Below the pieces are notes generated by a model. That model was given only the letters and a program-made list of their open reading frames with translations. It was not told the origin of the DNA and made no database searches. Made by a program: the position numbers and the translations under genes. Source: Duganella sp. BJB480 (GTDB lineage Bacteria > Pseudomonadota > Gammaproteobacteria > Burkholderiales > Burkholderiaceae_D). From it: 64,000 bases of DNA. Positions 17,018 through 25,236 of this stretch are shown in pieces; the first letter of the stretch is position 1; each line of letters opens with the position of its first letter. Location of the stretch: NCBI GenBank assembly GCA_003416985.1, contig QVIN01000008.1, positions 248,001-312,000 of the forward strand, in the 5' to 3' direction.

Positions 17018-17386
17018 TTACAGGACTTCCGGTGCCAGGGACACGATCTTCATGAACTTTTCAGTGCGCAGCTCGCGCGTCACTGGTCCAAAAATACGGG
17101 TACCGATCGGTTCCAGCTTGGCGTTCAACAGAACGGCGGCATTGCCGTCGAACTTCACCAGGGAACCGTCTTGGCGGCGAACACCTTTAGCGGTGCGCAC
17201 TACCACGGCGTTATAAATTTCACCTTTTTTGACACGACCACGTGGCGCGGCAACCTTAACGGTTACCTTGATCACGTCGCCGATGCCAGCATAACGGCGC
17301 TTGGAGCCGCCCAATACCTTGATGCACATGACTTCTTTGGCACCGGTATTGTCAGCCACTTCGAGCCGGCTTTCAGTTTGAATCAT
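17018..17386 (-). CDS. rplN: 50S ribosomal protein L14
   Basis: 122 aa. It begins MIQTESRLEVADNTGAKEVM and has the L14 signature VVVRTAKGVRRQDGSLVKFDGNA. L14 lies at the subunit interface and is the target of the silencing factor RsfS. It is the first gene of the spc segment. It is preceded by a 264-base gap with a terminator-like hairpin and a possible promoter, so the spc genes are probably transcribed partly on their own. Confidence 0.98.
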   Translation of the reverse strand: MIQTESRLEVADNTGAKEVMCIKVLGGSKRRYAGIGDVIKVTVKVAAPRGRVKKGEIYNAVVVRTAKGVRRQDGSLVKFDGNAAVLLNAKLEPIGTRIFGPVTRELRTEKFMKIVSLAPEVL

Positions 17387-17570
17387 AGTATTCTCTTTCC
17401 CAACTTAAGCCGAAGAATCCACACAATGCGGACCCGCGGTCAGTCTTGGTCCCGCCAGAACGCTCAAGCAGAGCGCACTGTTTGGGTGCTTGACCTTCGT
17501 ACTGCTACTGACCGCACGGTTCTGCGTCTGTGGCCAGACACTTTGCGGCGTTACATGAACGAAGCCCGCA

Positions 17571-17598
17571 AGTATTACATACAACTCGCGGGCTTGCA
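17571..17598 (-). promoter_or_regulatory. Possible spc promoter upstream of rplN
   Basis: On the minus strand TTGCAA is followed, 16 bases later, by TAATAC, about 185 bases ahead of rplN. The -10 match is weak (3 of 6). An inverted repeat (AAGCCCGC at 17562-17569 with GCGGGCTT at 17588-17595) overlaps the box. The location, after the rpsQ terminator-like hairpin, is what favours a promoter here. Confidence 0.3.
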
Positions 17599-17606
17599 AG
17601 AACTAA

Positions 17607-17641
17607 TTGAAAATCGCCCCCGGCCCGAGGACCGGAGGCGA
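17607..17641 (-). terminator. Terminator-like hairpin at the S10/spc junction
   Basis: Ten bases after the rpsQ stop, the minus strand folds as TCGCC-T-CCGGTC/GGCCGG-G-GGCGA with a short loop and is followed by TTTTC. It is the only sizeable gap (264 bases) in the run from rplC to rplO. E. coli splits its S10 and spc operons at this same gene boundary. Confidence 0.6.
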
Positions 17642-17650
17642 CGACTTCAA

Positions 17651-17920
17651 TTAAACGATTTGCGCGGCTTGCACCACGCGCGTCACGGTCCATGCCTTCG
17701 TTTTGGAGATCGGACGACCTTCCACGATTTCCACCGTGTCACCGGCTTTCACCTGGTTGGTCTCGTCGTGCGCGTGATACTTGTTCGAGCGGACGATGAT
17801 CTTGCCGTACAAAGGATGCTTGACGTGACGTTCGATCAGAACGGTAACGGTCTTGTCCATCTTGTCGGACACCACTTTACCGATCAGGGTGCGCTTGAGC
17901 GACTTTACTGGTTCGGTCAT
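17651..17920 (-). CDS. rpsQ: 30S ribosomal protein S17
   Basis: 89 aa with the OB-fold signature KSLKRTLIGKVVSDKMDKTV and ERHVKHPLYGKIIVRSNKYHAHDE. S17 is a primary 16S rRNA binder in the 30S body. Its start overlaps the rpmC stop by four bases (ATGA), so translation is coupled. It is the last gene of the S10 segment and is followed by a terminator-like hairpin. Confidence 0.98.
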   Translation of the reverse strand: MTEPVKSLKRTLIGKVVSDKMDKTVTVLIERHVKHPLYGKIIVRSNKYHAHDETNQVKAGDTVEIVEGRPISKTKAWTVTRVVQAAQIV

Positions 17921-18108
17921 TTGGCTTCCTTCGTGTTCATTACCGTTTTTACACGTGCGATATCGCGACGTACCTTCTTGAGCTGCGAAGTGTTGCTCAG
18001 CTGCTGCGTAGCGGTTTGCATACGCAGGCCGAACTGCGCCTTCAACAGGTCATTCAGCTCTTTTTGCAGAGCTGCCTGGTCTTTGCCGCGGAGTTCAGAT
18101 GCTTTCAT
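17917..18108 (-). CDS. rpmC: 50S ribosomal protein L29
   Basis: 63 aa, a two-helix protein: MKASELRGKDQAALQKELND, then the signature LRMQTATQQLSNTSQLKKVRRDIAR. L29 lies at the tunnel exit next to L23 and helps dock trigger factor and SRP. It is 12 bases after rplP and overlaps rpsQ by four bases. Confidence 0.97.
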   Translation of the reverse strand: MKASELRGKDQAALQKELNDLLKAQFGLRMQTATQQLSNTSQLKKVRRDIARVKTVMNTKEAK

Positions 18109-18120
18109 ATTTCACTCCTG

Positions 18121-18540
18121 TTATTGACCAACTTGACGGACCACGAAGGTGGTCGCCAGTGGCAGTTTGGCAGCGGCCAGGCGGAATGCTTCGCGCGCCA
18201 GTTCTTCTGCGACGCCATCCATTTCGTACAGGACTTTGCCTGGACGGATTTCAGCGACGTAGTACTCCGGATTACCTTTACCGTTACCCATACGGACTTC
18301 GGCAGGCTTGTTCGAGATCGGTTTGTCCGGGAACACGCGGATCCAGATACGGCCGCCACGTTTGATGTGACGGGTCATGGCGCGACGTGCTGCCTCGATC
18401 TGGCGTGCCGTGATACGACCACGGGCAACGGCCTTCAGACCGAACTCGCCGAACGACACCGAAGTGCCGGCGGTGTGCGAAATGCCGGTGTTACGGCCTT
18501 TCTGCTCTTTACGATACTTTCTGCGTGCTGGTTGCAGCAT
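18121..18540 (-). CDS. rplP: 50S ribosomal protein L16
   Basis: 139 aa. It has the N-terminal MLQPARRKYRKEQKGRNTG, the conserved GRITARQIEAARRAMTRHIKRGG and RVFPDKPISNKPAEVRMGNGKG. L16 helps form the A-site tRNA corridor; the Arg in GRITARQ is the residue hydroxylated by YcfD in E. coli. It begins two bases after the rpsC stop. Confidence 0.98.
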   Translation of the reverse strand: MLQPARRKYRKEQKGRNTGISHTAGTSVSFGEFGLKAVARGRITARQIEAARRAMTRHIKRGGRIWIRVFPDKPISNKPAEVRMGNGKGNPEYYVAEIRPGKVLYEMDGVAEELAREAFRLAAAKLPLATTFVVRQVGQ

Positions 18541-18542
18541 GA

Positions 18543-19346
18543 TTATTCTCCTGCTTTCTCGGCCGGCTTGGCGGCAGTGCGTACACGAGCGCCTGGAGCG
18601 GCTGGCTTGGCGCCGGCGCCGGCTGGGCGCGGACGGCCAGCTGGTTTGCCGTCGTCACGACGTGGGCCACGTGGCTTCTTCTCGTCCGGTGGGGTATCGA
18701 TGACTGGTGCGTCGCCGTTTGGCGCGCGGTCACCCTTGTAGACCCACACCTTGACACCGATGATGCCGTAGGTGGTCGAAGCTTCGCTGGTGCCGTAGTC
18801 GATATCGGCGCGCAGGGTGTGCAGTGGCACACGGCCTTCGCGATACCACTCTTTACGAGCGATTTCGATACCGTTCAGACGACCCGACGACATGATCTTG
18901 ATGCCCAGGGCACCCAGACGCATGGCGTTTTGCATCGCACGCTTCATCGCGCGGCGGAACATGATGCGCTTTTCCAGCTGCTGGGCGATCGAATCGGCGA
19001 TCAGCTGCGAGTCGATTTCCGGCTTGCGGATTTCTTCGATGTTCACGTGGACAGGCACGCCCATGATCTTGGTCAGCGCCGACTTCAGTACTTCGATGTC
19101 TTCGCCTTTTTTACCAATGACCACGCCCGGACGCGAGCTGTAGATCGTGAAGCGCGCGTTCTTGGCAGGACGCTCGATGACGATGCGGCCGACCGAAGCG
19201 TTCTTCAGCTTGGTCTTCAGGTAGGCGCGCGCCTTCAGATCTTCGTTCAGCATCGAAGCGAAGTTGCTGTTGCCAGCGTACCAACGCGATGCCCAGTTAC
19301 GGGTAACCGACAGGCGGAAGCCGGTTGGGTGAATTTTTTGACCCAT
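18543..19346 (-). CDS. rpsC: 30S ribosomal protein S3 with extended C-terminus
   Basis: 267 aa, longer than the 233 aa of E. coli S3. The KH domain (about 39-107) has SSRPGVVIGKKGEDIEVLKS, and the C-terminal domain has GRLNGIEIARKEWYREGRVPLHTLRADIDYG (split here only by family boundaries). S3 guards the mRNA entry site with S4 and S5 and has helicase activity. After the conserved IGVKVWVYKGD there is a tail of roughly 55 residues rich in Pro, Ala, Arg, Lys and Gly. Such tails occur in several betaproteobacteria and their role is unclear. Confidence 0.98.
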   Translation of the reverse strand: MGQKIHPTGFRLSVTRNWASRWYAGNSNFASMLNEDLKARAYLKTKLKNASVGRIVIERPAKNARFTIYSSRPGVVIGKKGEDIEVLKSALTKIMGVPVHVNIEEIRKPEIDSQLIADSIAQQLEKRIMFRRAMKRAMQNAMRLGALGIKIMSSGRLNGIEIARKEWYREGRVPLHTLRADIDYGTSEASTTYGIIGVKVWVYKGDRAPNGDAPVIDTPPDEKKPRGPRRDDGKPAGRPRPAGAGAKPAAPGARVRTAAKPAEKAGE

Positions 19347-19356
19347 TTTTAGCTCC

Positions 19357-19686
19357 TTAGTTGCCGACGGTCACGTAGATGTGACACGATTGTTTCGAGA
19401 TACGATCGCCCCGGCCCTTAGCGCGTGCGGTGAAGCGCTTGAGGATCGGGCCCTTTTCGACGTAGATCGTTTTCACGAACAATTCGTCGATGTCGGCGCC
19501 ATCATTGTGCTCGGCGTTGGCGATAGCCGACTCCAGCACTTTCTTGATGATGGTCGCGCCCTTTTTAGGGCTGAATTGCAGAATGTTGAGTGCAGCGTCA
19601 ACTTTCTTGCCGCGGATCTGGTCGGCCACGAGGCGACCTTTTTGATCCGACAAGCGCACACCCTTGAGGATAGCTTTGGTTTCCAT
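19357..19686 (-). CDS. rplV: 50S ribosomal protein L22
   Basis: 109 aa. It starts METKAILKGVRLSDQKGRLV, has the conserved ESAIANAEHNDGADIDEL and ends in the hairpin loop region FTARAKGRGDRISKQSCHI that lines the exit tunnel and affects macrolide binding. The loop looks wild type. Its start overlaps the rpsS stop by one base (TAATG). Confidence 0.98.
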   Translation of the reverse strand: METKAILKGVRLSDQKGRLVADQIRGKKVDAALNILQFSPKKGATIIKKVLESAIANAEHNDGADIDELFVKTIYVEKGPILKRFTARAKGRGDRISKQSCHIYVTVGN

Positions 19687-19961
19687 TATTTCTTCGCCTT
19701 CTTGTCAGCGGCATGGCCCTTGAACGTGCGGGTCAGCGCGAATTCACCGAGCTTGTGACCAACCATGTTCTCGGAAACGTACACTGGCACGTGCAGCTTG
19801 CCATTGTGGACGGCGATCGTCAGGCCGATGAAGTCAGGCATGATGGTCGAACGACGGGACCAGGTTTTGATTGGCTTCTTGTCTTTGGCAGCTTGCGCGG
19901 CTTCGACTTTTTTCACCAGGTGGGCGTCACAGAACGGCCCTTTTTTCAATGAACGAGTCAT
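19686..19961 (-). CDS. rpsS: 30S ribosomal protein S19
   Basis: 91 aa. It begins MTRSLKKGPFCDAHLVKKVE and has the S19 signature GHKLGEFALTRTFKGHAADKKAKK. S19 sits at the top of the 30S head and contacts the A-site finger with S13. It is 10 bases after rplB. Confidence 0.98.
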   Translation of the reverse strand: MTRSLKKGPFCDAHLVKKVEAAQAAKDKKPIKTWSRRSTIMPDFIGLTIAVHNGKLHVPVYVSENMVGHKLGEFALTRTFKGHAADKKAKK

Positions 19962-19971
19962 GTGCTACCCC

Positions 19972-20799
19972 TTATTTCTTGCCGCGGCGCGAGACGATCA
20001 TGGAAGAAGTACGCTTGTTGCTGCGGGTCTTCTTACCCTTAGTCTGTTGGCCCCAAGGCGACACTGGATGACGACCAGCTGCAGTTTTACCTTCACCACC
20101 ACCGTGCGGGTGATCGACCGGGTTCATGACCACACCGCGAACGGTAGGACGAACACCGCGCCAGCGCATCGCACCAGCCTTACCGATTTTACGCAGGCTG
20201 TGTTCGGCGTTGCCGACTTCACCCACGGTTGCACGGCACTCGATGTGCACGCGACGCACTTCACCCGAGCGCAGACGCACTTGAGCGTAGGTGCCTTCGC
20301 GGGCCATCAGGACCACGCCGGCGCCGGCGGTACGGGCCATCTGGGCACCCTTACCTGGCAGCATTTCGACGCAGTGCATGACGGTACCGACCGGAATGTT
20401 GCGGATCGGCAGGCAGTTGCCCGACTTGATCGGCGCTTCCGAACCGTTCATTACGGTGTCGCCAACGCTCATGCCTTTGGTGGCGATGATGTACTGGCGT
20501 TCGCCGTCGGCGTAGCACAGCAGGGCGATATTCGCGGTGCGGTTTGGATCGTATTCGATACGTTCCACTTTCGCTGGAATGCCATCCTTCTGACGCTTGA
20601 AGTCGATCAGGCGATAGTGCTGCTTGTGACCACCGCCGATGTGGCGGGTGGTGATGTGGCCGTTGTTGTTACGACCAGCAGTTTTCGATTTTTTCTCAAC
20701 CAGGGCTGCGAACGGACGACCTTTGTACAGGTCCGGGTTCACAACTTTCACCATGCCGCGACGGCCTGGGGAGGTTGGCTTCATCTTAACGAGTGCCAT
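19972..20799 (-). CDS. rplB: 50S ribosomal protein L2
   Basis: 275 aa. It has the N-terminal VKMKPTSPGRRGMVKV, the RNA-binding core and the highly conserved C-terminal VRGVVMNPVDHPHGGGEGK that contains the essential histidine (E. coli His229) near the peptidyl transferase centre. It overlaps the rplW stop by one base. Length is typical for the family. Confidence 0.98.
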   Translation of the reverse strand: MALVKMKPTSPGRRGMVKVVNPDLYKGRPFAALVEKKSKTAGRNNNGHITTRHIGGGHKQHYRLIDFKRQKDGIPAKVERIEYDPNRTANIALLCYADGERQYIIATKGMSVGDTVMNGSEAPIKSGNCLPIRNIPVGTVMHCVEMLPGKGAQMARTAGAGVVLMAREGTYAQVRLRSGEVRRVHIECRATVGEVGNAEHSLRKIGKAGAMRWRGVRPTVRGVVMNPVDHPHGGGEGKTAAGRHPVSPWGQQTKGKKTRSNKRTSSMIVSRRGKK

Positions 20800-21113
20800 T
20801 ATTTAGCCTCCTCGGAGAAATTGATTTCCTGGCCAGGTTTCAGGCACACGAAAGCACGCTTGGTATGGTTGCGGCGGCCGGTGTGGGCACCGGAACGCTT
20901 CTGCTTACCTTCGCGGTTAACGGTCTGCACCGATTCCACTTCCACTTTGAACAGCAGTTCAACAGCGGCTTTGATTTCTGGCTTGGTCGCGTCGGTGGTT
21001 ACACGGAACACGATCTGTTCGTTCTTTTCCGCGACCATGGTGGCCTTCTCGGAAATGACCGGAGCCAGCAGCACCTTCATCAGGCGCTCTTCGCTAAATT
21101 TCAATGCGCTCAT
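20799..21113 (-). CDS. rplW: 50S ribosomal protein L23
   Basis: 104 aa. It begins MSALKFSEERLMKVLLAPVI, has the beta-hairpin GKQKRSGAHTGRRNHTKRAFV and ends LKPGQEINFSEEAK. L23 is the docking site for trigger factor and SRP at the tunnel exit. It overlaps rplD by four bases (ATGA). Confidence 0.98.
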   Translation of the reverse strand: MSALKFSEERLMKVLLAPVISEKATMVAEKNEQIVFRVTTDATKPEIKAAVELLFKVEVESVQTVNREGKQKRSGAHTGRRNHTKRAFVCLKPGQEINFSEEAK

Positions 21114-21730
21114 GCCAGCATCTCCTCAATCTTGGCCAGTGCAGCTTTCGTGACCAGGATCTTCTTGTAGAACACCAGGGACATTGGATCTGCGTGACGC
21201 GGTTCAACAACCAGTACGTTAGGCAGGTTACGCGATGCCAGTTCCAGGTTTTCGTTGGCGACGTCGGTGATGATCAGAACCGAGTCAAAGCCCATGCCGG
21301 TCAGCTTTTGCGACAGCAGCTTGGTCTTTGGCGCTTCGATCGTCAGGTCTTCGATAACCGTCAGACGGTCTTCGCGGGCCAGCTGGGACAGGATCGAGCA
21401 GATACCTGCGCGATACATCTTCTTGTTCACTTTGTGGGTGAAGTTCTCGTCAGGCGAGTTCGGGAAGATGCGACCACCGCCGCGCCACAGTGGCGACGAC
21501 GACATACCAGCACGAGCGCGGCCGGTGCCTTTTTGGCGCCATGGCTTCTTGGTCGTGTGGTGGACTTCTTCACGGTCTTTTTGTTTACGGTTGCCGCTGC
21601 GAGCATTGGCTTGGTAAGCAACGACGACTTGGTGGATCAGGGCTTCGTTGTAGTCACGGCCGAAAATGGTATCGGCGGCGGCGACGTTAGAGGCGGCTTG
21701 ACCTTGAGCGTTCAAGAGCTTGAGTTCCAT
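21110..21730 (-). CDS. rplD: 50S ribosomal protein L4
   Basis: 206 aa. The long tunnel loop KKPWRQKGTGRARAGMSSSP lies at about residues 60-80 and looks wild type for macrolide sensitivity. The C-terminal domain ends VTKAALAKIEEMLA. L4 lines the exit tunnel and, in E. coli, represses the S10 operon through the leader ahead of rpsJ. Because rpsJ is far away here, any L4 control site would have to lie in the rplC leader or the str transcript. Confidence 0.98.
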   Translation of the reverse strand: MELKLLNAQGQAASNVAAADTIFGRDYNEALIHQVVVAYQANARSGNRKQKDREEVHHTTKKPWRQKGTGRARAGMSSSPLWRGGGRIFPNSPDENFTHKVNKKMYRAGICSILSQLAREDRLTVIEDLTIEAPKTKLLSQKLTGMGFDSVLIITDVANENLELASRNLPNVLVVEPRHADPMSLVFYKKILVTKAALAKIEEMLA

Positions 21731-21733
21731 CGT

Positions 21734-22390
21734 TTAAGCTCCCTTCTTTGCTTTAACTTTGACAGCAGGCGACACCACAACCTGGCCGTTTTTCGCGCCT
21801 GGGATCGCGCCTTTGACCAGCAGCAGCTGACGGTCGGCATCGATACGGGCGATTTCGAGGTTCTGCACAGTGCGGGTGACGTCACCGAGGTGACCGGTCA
21901 TGCGCTTACCTGGGAACACGCGGCCTGGATCTTGCGCCATACCGATGGAACCTGGAACATTGTGCGAACGGGAGTTACCGTGGGTGGCACGGCCCGAAGC
22001 AAAGTGGTGACGCTTGATGGTACCGGCGTAGCCTTTACCGATCGTGACGCCTTGAACGTCGATCTTCTGACCGACTTCGAACAGGGAAGCGGCAACTACG
22101 TCGCCAGCTTTCAGTTCAGCAGCTTTGGCTGCGTCAACGCGGAACTCTTTCAGCAGAGTACCAGCTTCGACACCGGCTTTAGCGTGGTGACCAGCAACAG
22201 CCTTCGTTACGCGGGAAGCGCGACGTTGACCGAATGCGACCTGAACCGCGGTGTAACCATCGGTTTCAGGAGTTTTGATTTGCGCAACACGGTTGTTCGA
22301 TACGTCCAACACGGTGACTGGGATCGAATCCCCGTCATCGGTGAAGATGCGCATCATGCCAACCTTGCGACCGAGAAGGCCAAGGCTCAT
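21734..22390 (-). CDS. rplC: 50S ribosomal protein L3
   Basis: 218 aa from the ATG giving MSLGLLGRKVGMMRIFTDDG, with GGAG five bases upstream; an in-frame ATG six codons earlier lacks this spacing. The conserved GKGYAGTIKRHHFASGRATHGNSRS and PGRVFPGKRMTGHLGD are present, including the Gln (GMAQDPGRV) methylated by PrmB in E. coli. L3 initiates 50S assembly. It is the first gene of this block. In most betaproteobacteria rpsJ lies directly upstream, but here rpsJ is 11.5 kb away. Confidence 0.98.
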   Translation of the reverse strand: MSLGLLGRKVGMMRIFTDDGDSIPVTVLDVSNNRVAQIKTPETDGYTAVQVAFGQRRASRVTKAVAGHHAKAGVEAGTLLKEFRVDAAKAAELKAGDVVAASLFEVGQKIDVQGVTIGKGYAGTIKRHHFASGRATHGNSRSHNVPGSIGMAQDPGRVFPGKRMTGHLGDVTRTVQNLEIARIDADRQLLLVKGAIPGAKNGQVVVSPAVKVKAKKGA

Positions 22391-22487
22391 TTTTTCTCCA
22401 ATTCCCACCTACGATTGGGCGGGGATATGTTGAACTACTAAAATTAGTACGGACCAATAAAAAGGCGAATCCATACCGAAGCCGGCT

Positions 22488-22516
22488 AGTGTAGCGCGAA
22501 AAGACCCTTGACGCAA
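22488..22516 (-). promoter_or_regulatory. Probable promoter of the rplC (S10-spc) operon
   Basis: On the minus strand TTGCGT and TACACT are separated by 17 bases, with the -10 about 97 bases ahead of rplC. The leader between them contains the small inverted repeat TACTAA-N2-TTAGTA. A separate promoter is needed because rpsJ is not upstream and the str transcript ends in a terminator far away. Confidence 0.5.
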
Positions 22517-22667
22517 CAACTTAATACGAGGTATGTCGCCTGGCGCGCGGCGGGTTGGCGCGGCGGCGGGCGGGCGATCTGGAGAAATACCGCCTATTGC
22601 TGTATCATCAATTACTTTTAGTGCATCAGTGTCGTTTTTGCATGCGCGCCCCCACCTCTATCCGACA

Positions 22668-24485
22668 ATGCAGAAACACTCCTCCCCCTGGCCCGTCCTG
22701 TTGATCTACCTGGTGTGCGCGCTGGCGACCCTGACCCTGTGGCGCCAGGCGCAGGTCAACATTCCCACCGGCGACGAACCCCACTACATGGTCATGGCCA
22801 ACGGCCTGGCCCGGCATGGCGCGCTGGAGCAGACCATTCCGTACCAGGACGCCAAACAGCCCGGCCAGCCCGAGCGCTTCGGCCTGCCGCCCACCGACGA
22901 CCACTCCATCGCCGGCCCGCACGGACGCTTCAACCTCCACAACCTCGGCCTGCCCCTGCTGCTGGCGTTGCCGTTCACGCTGGGCGGCATCCTCGGCGCC
23001 AAGCTGTTCATGATCCTCTGCGGCGCCGGCGTGGTGCTGTGCGCCTGGAAGATCTCAGGGCTGTTTTCCGGCGAGGCCGGGGCGCGCCGCCTGGCCGTGC
23101 TGGCCAGCTGCGTCGCCGCCCCGCTGGTGCCCGCCGCCAGCCAGGTCTACCCCGACATCCTGGGCGGGCTGCTCGCCCTGACCGGCCTGTACTGGTTCCT
23201 CACCACGCAACAGCGGCGCAGCGCCGCCGCCGAACTGGCGCTGGCCGTGGCGGTGGTCTACCTGCCCTGGCTGCAGATCAAGTTCGGCCCGGCCTGCGCC
23301 CTGCTGGTGCTGGGCGTGGCCGCCAAGATCCACCGCGAATCGGGCGACCGGCGCCGCGTGGCCCGGCTGCTGGCGGTGGCCGCCGTCTCCTGCGTGGCCC
23401 TGGCCGCCTACAACCTGTACGCCTTCGGCAAGATGTCCGGACCGTACCAGGACAACGCGGTGGAAGTGAGCAGGACCAGCCTGATGGTCTTGATGGGCCT
23501 GCACTTCGACCAGAACCAGGGTTTCCTGTTGCAAAACCCGATCAATCTGCTGGGCTTGCTGGGCGTGGGCTGGCTGTACCGCGCCAACCGCCCGTTCCTG
23601 CTGCTGTGGGCGGCCGTCTTCGCGACGCTGATCGGGCCCAATTCGCTGCATCCCGCCTGGTACGGCGGCTGGAGTTTCACCGGGCGCTTCGGCTGGCCCG
23701 CGGCCGTGGTGTTCACGGTGCCCACGCTGTACGCGCTGCTGGAGCTGTCCCGCCGCCGCCACGCGCTGTTCCTGGCGCTGGCCTGGCTGTCGATGGCGCT
23801 GCAGGCGTATTTCTTCTTCTGCTACGCCGTCGACAAGGTGGACATGTTCAACCACGCGTGGGAGACGCCCCTGGCCAGCTACTCGATGTACTACGGCCGC
23901 CTCCACGCCTGGCTACCGGCGCTGTACAACGGCGACTGGGCCTTCGGTTACCGGCCCAACTACGCGTGGCTGGCGATGGTGCTGCTGCTGGTGGCCGCGG
24001 GCTTTGCGCGCGGCGCGCGCTGGCGCTGGATCGGCGCGGCCGCGCTGGGCGCAGGCGTCATCGTGGCGGCCGGCATGGCGCCGGGTCAGCGGGCCAGCGC
24101 GATTGTGCTGACGGCGGCCAGCCTGCCGGGACAGACCGGGCACGTGGACGGCGCCGCGCGCACGGCGCAGCCCGGCGCGGAATTGCCGGGCATGCTCAAT
24201 TTCGGCCCCTACCTGCCGCTGCCCAGCGGCACCTACCGCGTCACGCTGCGCTACCGCAGCGCCGCGCCAACGAACGAACTGGTCTCCTTGTTCGATGTCT
24301 ACGACACGGCGGCGGGGCGGTCGCTGCTGGTGCGCGGCCTGAATGGAACCGAAGACGCGGTGCAGGAAGTGACGCTGCCGTTCGCGCTGGCTCCATGGCA
24401 AGGCGGAGAGCGGCTGGAATTCCGCAACAACTGGGCCGGCAAGCGGCCGTTCACGCTGTACGAAATCCGCATCACGCCGGGCTGA
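22668..24485 (+). CDS. Multi-pass membrane glycosyltransferase-like protein (GT-C type)
   Basis: 605 aa from the ATG giving MQKHSSPWPVLLIYLVC; longer frames run into low-complexity leader. About ten to twelve hydrophobic spans occupy residues 8-475. The first periplasmic loop carries the Asp-Glu pair in NIPTGDEPHY (D36, E37), the mark of GT-C glycosyltransferases that use polyprenyl-phosphate sugars. A beta-rich soluble domain of about 130 residues follows (FGPYLPLPSGTYRVTLRYRS to the end), resembling carbohydrate-binding sandwiches. It converges with the DprE1/DprE2-like genes, 13 bases apart, suggesting it uses the arabinose lipid they would make. No named family is assigned with certainty. 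Confidence 0.7.
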   Translation: MQKHSSPWPVLLIYLVCALATLTLWRQAQVNIPTGDEPHYMVMANGLARHGALEQTIPYQDAKQPGQPERFGLPPTDDHSIAGPHGRFNLHNLGLPLLLALPFTLGGILGAKLFMILCGAGVVLCAWKISGLFSGEAGARRLAVLASCVAAPLVPAASQVYPDILGGLLALTGLYWFLTTQQRRSAAAELALAVAVVYLPWLQIKFGPACALLVLGVAAKIHRESGDRRRVARLLAVAAVSCVALAAYNLYAFGKMSGPYQDNAVEVSRTSLMVLMGLHFDQNQGFLLQNPINLLGLLGVGWLYRANRPFLLLWAAVFATLIGPNSLHPAWYGGWSFTGRFGWPAAVVFTVPTLYALLELSRRRHALFLALAWLSMALQAYFFFCYAVDKVDMFNHAWETPLASYSMYYGRLHAWLPALYNGDWAFGYRPNYAWLAMVLLLVAAGFARGARWRWIGAAALGAGVIVAAGMAPGQRASAIVLTAASLPGQTGHVDGAARTAQPGAELPGMLNFGPYLPLPSGTYRVTLRYRSAAPTNELVSLFDVYDTAAGRSLLVRGLNGTEDAVQEVTLPFALAPWQGGERLEFRNNWAGKRPFTLYEIRITPG

Positions 24486-24498
24486 GCCCGGGCGGGCG

Positions 24499-25236
24499 CT
24501 ACAGCTTGAGCTTCTTGAACACGCGCTCCGGCACCAGCTTAATCAGCGTCATGATGCCCCACCAGAACCACGGGGTGTAGATCACGTCCCGCCCGCGCTC
24601 GACCGCGGCCACGATGGCCGCGGCCACCGCCTCCGGCGTCGCCCACAGCGGCCCCTTCTTGAACGAGGCCGTCATCGGCGTGTCGACAAAGCCCGGCTTG
24701 ACGGTCAGCACCCGCACGCCGGCCGGATGCAGGCGGTTGCGCAAGCCCTGCAGGAAGATCGCCAGCGCGCCCTTGGCGGTGCCGTACATATAGTTGGACT
24801 GGCGGCCGCGGTCGCCGGCCACCGAGCCGATCACGGCCAGGGTGCCGTGGCGCTGGGCCTCGAAACGGTTGGCCAGCAAGGTCAGCAGCGACATCACGCT
24901 GATCGCGTTGGTGTTCAGCTCGCGCAGCGCGGCAGCGAAATCCTGTTCGCACAGCTTCTGGTCGCCCAGCGTGCCGTGCGCGATCAGCACCGTGTCCAGG
25001 CCGTCGAGCGCGGCGGCGGCGGCGTCGATGGCGGCCGCGTGCAGCGCGAACTCATTCACATCAAGCAGGCCATGGCGTGCCACAGGGGCGCCGCGCACCG
25101 CCAGGTCGGCGGCCAGCGCGGACAGGCGTTCCTCGTCGCGGCCCAGCAGATACAGCGCGTGGCCCTGCGCGGCCCATTGGCGGGCGGCGGCCTGGGCGAT
25201 CGCCGAGCTGGCGCCGATAATCAAGATTTTTTTCAT
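24499..25236 (-). CDS. dprE2: SDR oxidoreductase, DprE2-like (decaprenylphosphoryl-2-keto-pentose reductase)
   Basis: 245 aa. It has the N-terminal NAD(P)-binding fold with ILIIGASSAIAQAAARQWAA, the NAG-like segment and the catalytic Ser in VIGSVAGDRG. The Tyr and Lys pair is in YMYGTAKGALAIF. In mycobacteria DprE2 reduces the keto-ribose intermediate produced by DprE1 to decaprenylphosphoryl-arabinose. The start overlaps the stop of the DprE1-like gene by four bases, so the two are made together, as the known enzyme pair requires. The C-terminal hydrophobic patch (TPWFWWGIMTLIKLVP) suggests membrane association. Function is inferred from the gene pair; a general SDR would be the alternative. 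Confidence 0.8.
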   Translation of the reverse strand: MKKILIIGASSAIAQAAARQWAAQGHALYLLGRDEERLSALAADLAVRGAPVARHGLLDVNEFALHAAAIDAAAAALDGLDTVLIAHGTLGDQKLCEQDFAAALRELNTNAISVMSLLTLLANRFEAQRHGTLAVIGSVAGDRGRQSNYMYGTAKGALAIFLQGLRNRLHPAGVRVLTVKPGFVDTPMTASFKKGPLWATPEAVAAAIVAAVERGRDVIYTPWFWWGIMTLIKLVPERVFKKLKL

